Assembly (NCBI RefSeq): GCF_030462475.1
Contig: NZ_JASMRZ010000001.1
Span: 117,860 to 181,859, forward strand
From: Variovorax sp. CAN15
Lineage (GTDB): Bacteria > Pseudomonadota > Gammaproteobacteria > Burkholderiales > Burkholderiaceae_C
Length of the DNA: 64,000 nucleotides
Reading direction: 5' to 3'
Shown: piece by piece, positions 59,375 through 64,000 of the stretch
Position numbering within the stretch: position 1 is the stretch's first letter
How the letters are laid out: each line of letters starts with the position of its first letter
The notes under the pieces: model-generated
The model's database searches: none
What the model saw: the letters and a program-made list of their open reading frames with translations, nothing else
What the model was told of the DNA's origin: nothing
Program-made: the position numbers and the translations under genes

Positions 59375-61105
59375 ATGGCCACACCTTCCACCGCCGCGAA
59401 TGCCGGCGACACCCTCCCCTGGACACGCGCCTACCCCGAGGGCATGCGCTGGGACGCCGAACTGCCCGTGAAGCCGGTTCAGCAGATGCTCGACGAAGCC
59501 GTCGAGCGCTGGCCCGATCGTTCCGCCGTGGAGTTCATGGGCCAAGTCATCACTTATCGCGAGCTCGGAGCCGCCGTCGAGCGTGCCGCCAAGGGCCTGC
59601 AGGACCTGGGCGTGAAGCCCGGCGTGCACGTCGGCCTCTACCTGCCGAACACGCCGCACTACCCGATCGCCTTCTTCGCGGTGCTGAAGGCCGGCGGCAC
59701 GGTGGTCAACTACTCGCCGCTGGACGCCGAACGCGTGCTGGCCCACAAGATCGAGGACAGCCGGACCGACATCCTCGTCACGCTCGACCTCGTCAACCTC
59801 TACCCGCAGATGGCGCGCCTGCTCGACAACTCGCGCCTGAAGACGCTGGTGGTCGGCAGCCTCGGCGACTACGGCGCCATGGGCGACAAGGTGCAGGCCC
59901 AGCTGCAGGGCGCCGGCCAGATCGCCCCCGTGCCCGTGGACGACCGGCATGTGCGCTTCACCGATCTGCTGAAAAGCGAAGGCACGCACAAGACCTATCC
60001 GCTGGGCGACCTCGCCGAAGAGATCGTGGTGCTGCAGTACACCGGCGGCACCACCGGCCTGCCCAAGGGGGCGATGCTCACCCACGCCAACCTGACTTCC
60101 GCCTCGGCGCAGTACTACGAATCGACCCGGGGCGAGCCGCCCATCCTGGAGGAAGGCAAGGAGCGCTTCCTGGTGGTGCTGCCGCTCTTCCACATCTTCG
60201 CGCTCAGCGCCGCGATGCTGCTCGGCGTGCGCCTGGGCGCGGCGCTGGTGCTGCACACGCGCTTCGACGTCGACGCGGTGATGAACGAGCTCGCCGCCAG
60301 CCGCATCAGCGTGTTCCCCGGCGTGCCGACGATGTACACCGCGATCCTCTCGCACCCCAAGGCCGGGGAGATGGACCTGCGCTCGCTCAAGTTCTGCGGC
60401 TCGGGCGGCGCGCCGCTGCCGGTGGAGGTGGAGCAGCGCTTCTTCGAGCTCACCGGCTGCCACCTCAACGAGGGCTGGGGCATGACCGAGACCTCGCCCG
60501 TGGGCACCTTCACGCCCGCGCGCGGCCTGCGCAAGGCGGGCTCCTGCGGCATGCCGCTGCCGCAGGTGCGCATCAAGCTCGTGAGCCTGGACGATCCCTC
60601 GAAGGACGTCGCCGCCTTCGGCGAAGCGGGCGAGCTCTGCATCAAGGGCCCCAACGTGATGAAGGGCTACTGGAACAACCCCGAGGCCACGGCCGATTCG
60701 ATGACGCCCGACGGCTACTTCCGCAGCGGCGACGTGGCGAAGATGGATTCCGACGGCTACCTCTACATCGTCGACCGTACCAAGGACATGCTGCTGTGCG
60801 GCGGCTACAACGTCTATCCGCGCGTGCTGGAAGAAGCGGTGTACGAGCACCCCTCGGTGGCCGAGGTCTGCGTGATCGGCATTCCCGACGAGTACCGCGG
60901 CCAGTCGCCGAAAGCCTTCGTGAAGCTGAAAGAAGGCGCGCCCGAACTGACGCTCGACGCGCTCAAGTCATTCTTGAAGAACCGCCTGGGCAAGCACGAG
61001 ATGATCGGCGCGCTGGAGATCCGCGCCGAGCTGCCCAAGACGCCGGTGGGCAAGCTCTCGAAGAAAGACCTCGTCGACGAGGAAGCCCGCAAGCGGGCGG
61101 CGTAG
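59375..61105 (+). CDS. Long-chain acyl-CoA ligase (AMP-binding), second copy
   Basis: The 576-residue protein is another ANL-superfamily ligase with P-loop YTGGTTGLPKGAMLTHAN, GWGMTETSP and the hinge DRTKDMLLCGGYNVYPRVLE, and the closing catalytic-lysine segment LPKTPVGKLSKKDL. The N-terminal WTRAYPEGMRWDAELPVKPVQQMLDE resembles the PimA/dicarboxylate-CoA or medium-to-long-chain group, so it may not be a standard FadD. The ATG has a GGAGA ribosome binding site. The gene is followed by a copy of the repeat and by a convergent flavin oxidoreductase gene. Confidence 0.88.
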   Translation: MATPSTAANAGDTLPWTRAYPEGMRWDAELPVKPVQQMLDEAVERWPDRSAVEFMGQVITYRELGAAVERAAKGLQDLGVKPGVHVGLYLPNTPHYPIAFFAVLKAGGTVVNYSPLDAERVLAHKIEDSRTDILVTLDLVNLYPQMARLLDNSRLKTLVVGSLGDYGAMGDKVQAQLQGAGQIAPVPVDDRHVRFTDLLKSEGTHKTYPLGDLAEEIVVLQYTGGTTGLPKGAMLTHANLTSASAQYYESTRGEPPILEEGKERFLVVLPLFHIFALSAAMLLGVRLGAALVLHTRFDVDAVMNELAASRISVFPGVPTMYTAILSHPKAGEMDLRSLKFCGSGGAPLPVEVEQRFFELTGCHLNEGWGMTETSPVGTFTPARGLRKAGSCGMPLPQVRIKLVSLDDPSKDVAAFGEAGELCIKGPNVMKGYWNNPEATADSMTPDGYFRSGDVAKMDSDGYLYIVDRTKDMLLCGGYNVYPRVLEEAVYEHPSVAEVCVIGIPDEYRGQSPKAFVKLKEGAPELTLDALKSFLKNRLGKHEMIGALEIRAELPKTPVGKLSKKDLVDEEARKRAA

Positions 61106-61129
61106 CAGCCGCGCCCCGCTTTTTCGTGG

Positions 61130-61218
61130 AACACCGAGGAACCGGCTTTGCCGGGCCTCAGGTGTTGCCCCCGGTAGGGGGAAGGCGCGCGCGACACGAA
61201 GTGCGCGAAGCCTGGGGG
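61130..61218 (-). repeat. 88-89 bp dispersed palindromic element, copy E
   Basis: The element lies between two convergent genes and begins five bases after the stop of the flavin oxidoreductase gene on the minus strand. The outer arms AACACC/GGTGTT and the CCGGC-TTT-GCCGG stem are intact; the C/G-run stem loop differs (GGTA in place of TGCAA). Confidence 0.9.
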
Positions 61219-61223
61219 CGAGC

Positions 61224-62204
61224 CTAGCGAAACGCCTCGGCCAGCAGCTCGTACGAGCGCAGCCGGGCGACATGGTCGAACACCTGCGAGGTGATCATGA
61301 GTTCGTCGGCGCCGGTGCGCGCGACGAAGGCTTCCACGCCCTTCTTCACCGTCTCGACCGAGCCGACCGCCGAGCACGACAGCACCGAGTCGAGCAGCGC
61401 GTTCTCCGCCGGGCCGACCTTCTGCCGATAGTTTTGCACTGGCGGCGGCAGGCGCCCCGGCCGCCCGCTGCGCAGGTTCACGAAGGCCTGCTGCCACGAG
61501 GTGGCGCGGAACTCGGCCTCTTCATCGGTATCGGCCGCGAACACGTTGAAGCCCAGCATCACGTACGGCTTCTGCAGCTGGGCAGATGGCTTGAAGGTCT
61601 CGCGGTAGATCTGGATGGCCTGCATGATCTGCTGGGGCGCGAAGTGCGAAGCGAATGCGTAGGGCAGCCCCAGATGCGCGGCGAGTTGCGCGCCGAAGGT
61701 GCTGGAACCGAGGATCCACACCGGCACCTCGAGCCCCGCGCCGGGCACGGCTCGCACCGGCTGCTGCGGCGTCTTCGACATGAAGTCCATCAGCTCGATC
61801 ACGTCCTGCGGGAACTGGTCGGCGTCCGACTCCAGGTTGCGCCGCAGCGCCCGCGCGGTGCGCTGGTCGGAGCCCGGCGCACGCCCCAGGCCGAGGTCCA
61901 CACGCCCCGGGTAGAGCGATTCGAGCGTGCCGAACTGCTCGGCAATCACCAGCGGCGAGTGGTTCGGCAGCATCACGCCGCCGGCGCCGATGCGGATGGT
62001 GGATGTGCCCGCCCCCACGTAGGCCAGCAGCACGGCGGTGGCCGCGCTCGCGATGCCCGGCATTCCGTGGTGCTCGGCCAGCCAGTAGCGCGTGTAGCCC
62101 AGCTTCTCGCCGTGCTGCGCCAGCGAGAGCGAGTTGCGGAACGACTGCGCGGCATCGCTGCCCTCGGTGATCGGGGAAAGGTCGAGGATGGAGAACGGAA
62201 TCAT
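61224..62204 (-). CDS. LLM class flavin-dependent oxidoreductase
   Basis: The 326-residue protein is a bacterial luciferase-like monooxygenase. It begins [46 protein letters not shown], the signature of the group that includes alkane and unknown-substrate monooxygenases, followed by [39 protein letters not shown]. The cofactor would be reduced FMN, provided by a separate reductase. Substrate is unknown. The ATG at 62204 was chosen, with an ATG four codons earlier as alternative. It stands alone between a convergent acyl-CoA ligase and the zinc-ribbon gene. Confidence 0.88.
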   Translation of the reverse strand: MIPFSILDLSPITEGSDAAQSFRNSLSLAQHGEKLGYTRYWLAEHHGMPGIASAATAVLLAYVGAGTSTIRIGAGGVMLPNHSPLVIAEQFGTLESLYPGRVDLGLGRAPGSDQRTARALRRNLESDADQFPQDVIELMDFMSKTPQQPVRAVPGAGLEVPVWILGSSTFGAQLAAHLGLPYAFASHFAPQQIMQAIQIYRETFKPSAQLQKPYVMLGFNVFAADTDEEAEFRATSWQQAFVNLRSGRPGRLPPPVQNYRQKVGPAENALLDSVLSCSAVGSVETVKKGVEAFVARTGADELMITSQVFDHVARLRSYELLAEAFR

Positions 62205-62249
62205 GGGCGCGATCATGGCGCGAACCGCCCATTTCCGTCGCCTCAGGGG

Positions 62250-63929
62250 CTATTCGGTTTGGTATAGCGTGGTCACGCTCGCGAAGTCGCGGCCGTTCTG
62301 CTCCACGCTCGCCTGGAAGGGCACGCTCTCGCCCGGCGCGATGGCCGGCAGGTTGTCCACGAGCTTGAAGCCCGTGAGCTGCCCGTTGCGGTCGCGCAGG
62401 CTCACCCACAACTTCACCTTGCCGACGATGCTCGTGCCCGGGTTCTTCACGCTGCCGCTGACCACCACGTACTTGTAGGAGAAGCGCTGGCTGAAGTTGA
62501 GCAGGACGCTGCCGATCTCGGCCTTGGTGCCCGTCACCTTCACCTCCAGCGGCTTGCGCGGGCCCGGCAAGGCGGCGCGGCGCATCGGCTTCCACTCGAT
62601 GCGCGTGTCGGTGAAGCGCTCCATGTCCTGCGGCTCCAGGTAGATCGGAAAGCGCTCGCCGGGGTACAGGTAGGCCAGCCCCGAGATCGTTGTAGTGCCA
62701 TGCGCCTTGCTGCCGCTGAAGCGCGAGATCACGCCGCCCGGCGCGAGCACGACGGCATCGGTGCTGCGGTTGACCAGCTCGCCCAGGAAGAGCCGCTGCT
62801 GGATGTTGTTGCGCCCGTCCACCAGCGGCAGCAGCTCGAGCTGCTTGTCGTCGAAGCGCTCGCTGTCGTCGGCCAGCAGGTCTTCGGTGCCCAGGCGCAG
62901 TTCGGGGTTGAAGCCTTCCGGGCCGCCCGCGGTGCGGATCACGCGGTCGGCGTTCAGCACCGGCGTGCGTCCGCCCGAGGCCTCGACGATGCTGTAGCCG
63001 ATGCGGTAGTCCCACGCCGCGATGGCCGCCGCGCGGCCGAAGCGCGCGATGCTCACATCCACCGAGGTCCGCCCGCCGGGCTGGATCTCGTTGGCCTGCC
63101 CGTAGCCATGGCCGAAGCCGATCACCTGCCCCGCGTCGTCGTACAGCGTGGCCAGCACCTCGAAGCCGCCGAGCACGGTAGCGTCCTTGCGGTCGTTGAC
63201 GATGCGCCCCACCAGCCGCACCCGGTCGCCCTGCTGCACCAGCCGCACGCGCGAGAACGCCATGCGCGGCCCCTTCACCGCGCTGTAGGGCCCGGCCAGC
63301 TTCTGCACGCGCAACTCCTGGCGCGTGACGTTCTTGCCGCTGGGCATGTCGATCAGCAGGGGAGCGCTCTCGCCGGGCTCGAGCACGGCCACCGGAAGCG
63401 TCTCGCCGCGTTCGTCGAGCTTGCTCTCGCCGTCGTAGTACACGGCGCGGATGCCTGCGCGCGACAGCGGCTTGCCCGTCTCGTTGCGCGCCACCACCAG
63501 CAGCTTGGGGCTGGCCGAGCTTCCGCTGCCCACGAGCACCTGCCGCGGCTCGTCGAGCTTGAGTCCGTCGACGGGAATGGTGCGGTCGGCAGTGGCCGCC
63601 ACACGCTGCGCAGCGCCGCGCGTGTCGGCATTGCGGCCCCCGAGGAAGGCGCCCACCACGCCGAAGAGCACCGCCGCGCCCACCGCGATGGCCACCCCGA
63701 TGCCGACCTTGCGCATCATGAGCGCCTGCCTGCGCGCCTCTTCGGCCGCGAGGCGTCGGCCGGCCTCGTTCTTCACCTGGTTGAGCACGCGCTCCAGCCG
63801 GTCGGAGACGTTGTCTTCCACCAGCGTGACGGAACCGCAGTGCTCGCAGGTGTATTCGTTGAGGCCGGTGCGCTTGAGCACGCTGCTGCCGCATTCGCCG
63901 CACTTGAGCGTCTGGAGGTCGATGGTCAT
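62250..63929 (-). CDS. Uncharacterised zinc-ribbon membrane protein
   Basis: The 559-residue protein starts with a zinc ribbon of two CxxC pairs (Cys10, Cys13, Cys28, Cys31) and a charged stretch, then has a single membrane helix (about residues 75-96), so the rest (about 460 residues) should lie outside the inner membrane. That part looks like tandem beta-sandwich domains; SYKYVVVSGSVKNPGTSIVGKVKLWVSLRD near the end fits an FxLYD-like module. I do not recognise a named family for the whole. Topology with a cytoplasmic zinc ribbon and an exported beta-rich part suggests a membrane-bound adaptor or sensor. It is followed by the flavin oxidoreductase and preceded by another minus-strand gene. 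Confidence 0.75.
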   Translation of the reverse strand: MTIDLQTLKCGECGSSVLKRTGLNEYTCEHCGSVTLVEDNVSDRLERVLNQVKNEAGRRLAAEEARRQALMMRKVGIGVAIAVGAAVLFGVVGAFLGGRNADTRGAAQRVAATADRTIPVDGLKLDEPRQVLVGSGSSASPKLLVVARNETGKPLSRAGIRAVYYDGESKLDERGETLPVAVLEPGESAPLLIDMPSGKNVTRQELRVQKLAGPYSAVKGPRMAFSRVRLVQQGDRVRLVGRIVNDRKDATVLGGFEVLATLYDDAGQVIGFGHGYGQANEIQPGGRTSVDVSIARFGRAAAIAAWDYRIGYSIVEASGGRTPVLNADRVIRTAGGPEGFNPELRLGTEDLLADDSERFDDKQLELLPLVDGRNNIQQRLFLGELVNRSTDAVVLAPGGVISRFSGSKAHGTTTISGLAYLYPGERFPIYLEPQDMERFTDTRIEWKPMRRAALPGPRKPLEVKVTGTKAEIGSVLLNFSQRFSYKYVVVSGSVKNPGTSIVGKVKLWVSLRDRNGQLTGFKLVDNLPAIAPGESVPFQASVEQNGRDFASVTTLYQTE

Positions 63930-63975
63930 TGAAGTGCTGCTCCCGTGTTGTTTTTTCCTGCGCCGCGCCAGCTGA

Positions 63976-64000
63976 CTACCAGTCGAACAGGTCCGCGATG
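63976..64000 (-). CDS. C-terminal end of a gene continuing outside the window
   Basis: On the minus strand the last codons read IADLFDW followed by TAG, and the frame stays open to the window edge. It ends 46 bases before the zinc-ribbon gene on the same strand. Too little is visible to name it. Confidence 0.35.

Overview
The window is GC-rich, densely coded chromosomal DNA from a betaproteobacterium. Several features point to Comamonadaceae, most likely Variovorax or a close relative: the proteobacterial-type GshA next to Kup, the leuS-lptE-holA-proA block, the divergent bamE/fur pair beside dapB, the hpf-ptsN-hprK set, and Bug-type solute receptors. This placement rests on gene content and recalled family knowledge, not on a database search. 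No rRNA, tRNA, CRISPR array, transposase or integrase was recognised.

Layout. 1-3.1 kb: a type VI secretion effector-like gene, cut by the window edge, followed 10 bases later by a DUF6708-like membrane protein and a strong terminator. 3.2-8.0 kb: a TonB-dependent siderophore receptor behind a Fur-box-like site, gshB on the other strand, then an NTF2-like protein and a polysaccharide deacetylase. 8.0-17.2 kb: a minus-strand housekeeping run (leuS, lptE, holA, proA, gshA, kup). 17.4-22.2 kb: a Bug receptor and an opine-dehydrogenase-like gene, then a minus-strand set of a flavin monooxygenase and two AhpD-like proteins. 22.3-34.3 kb: a glycogen cluster (GH13 glucosidase, glgB, glgX, glgC, glgA, glgP), interrupted between glgB and glgX by a roughly 660-bp palindrome. 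34.5-37.7 kb: exbB/exbD-like genes, dapB and bamE, with fur divergent. 37.8-42.3 kb: hprK, ptsN, hpf and a UvrD-family helicase. 42.4-45.2 kb: corA with a structured leader, a YoaK-family membrane protein and mtnN. 45.3-55.9 kb: a dipeptide ABC transporter with dppA last, a fadD, and the pntAA-pntAB-pntB transhydrogenase. 56.3-64 kb: a response regulator lacking the phospho-accepting aspartate, a DUF4019 protein, a Nudix hydrolase, mnmA, a second acyl-CoA ligase, an LLM flavin oxidoreductase, a zinc-ribbon membrane protein and the last codons of one more gene.

Functional themes. The glg genes make, branch, debranch and phosphorolyse glycogen. gshA and gshB both lie here and supply glutathione, but they are separated and not in one operon. 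fur and a putative Fur-controlled receptor lie in the same window. The dpp genes import peptides. The two acyl-CoA ligases and the transhydrogenase serve fatty-acid entry and NADPH balance.

The most interesting signals are largely non-coding. An 88-89 bp element occurs five times, and four copies begin within 0-9 bases of a stop codon in the same orientation. The glgB/glgX palindrome is flanked by mirror-image base skew in the adjoining coding sequence. The corA leader carries a 14-codon reading frame that overlaps one arm of a long stem. The orphan response regulator at 56.3 kb appears unable to be phosphorylated in the usual way.
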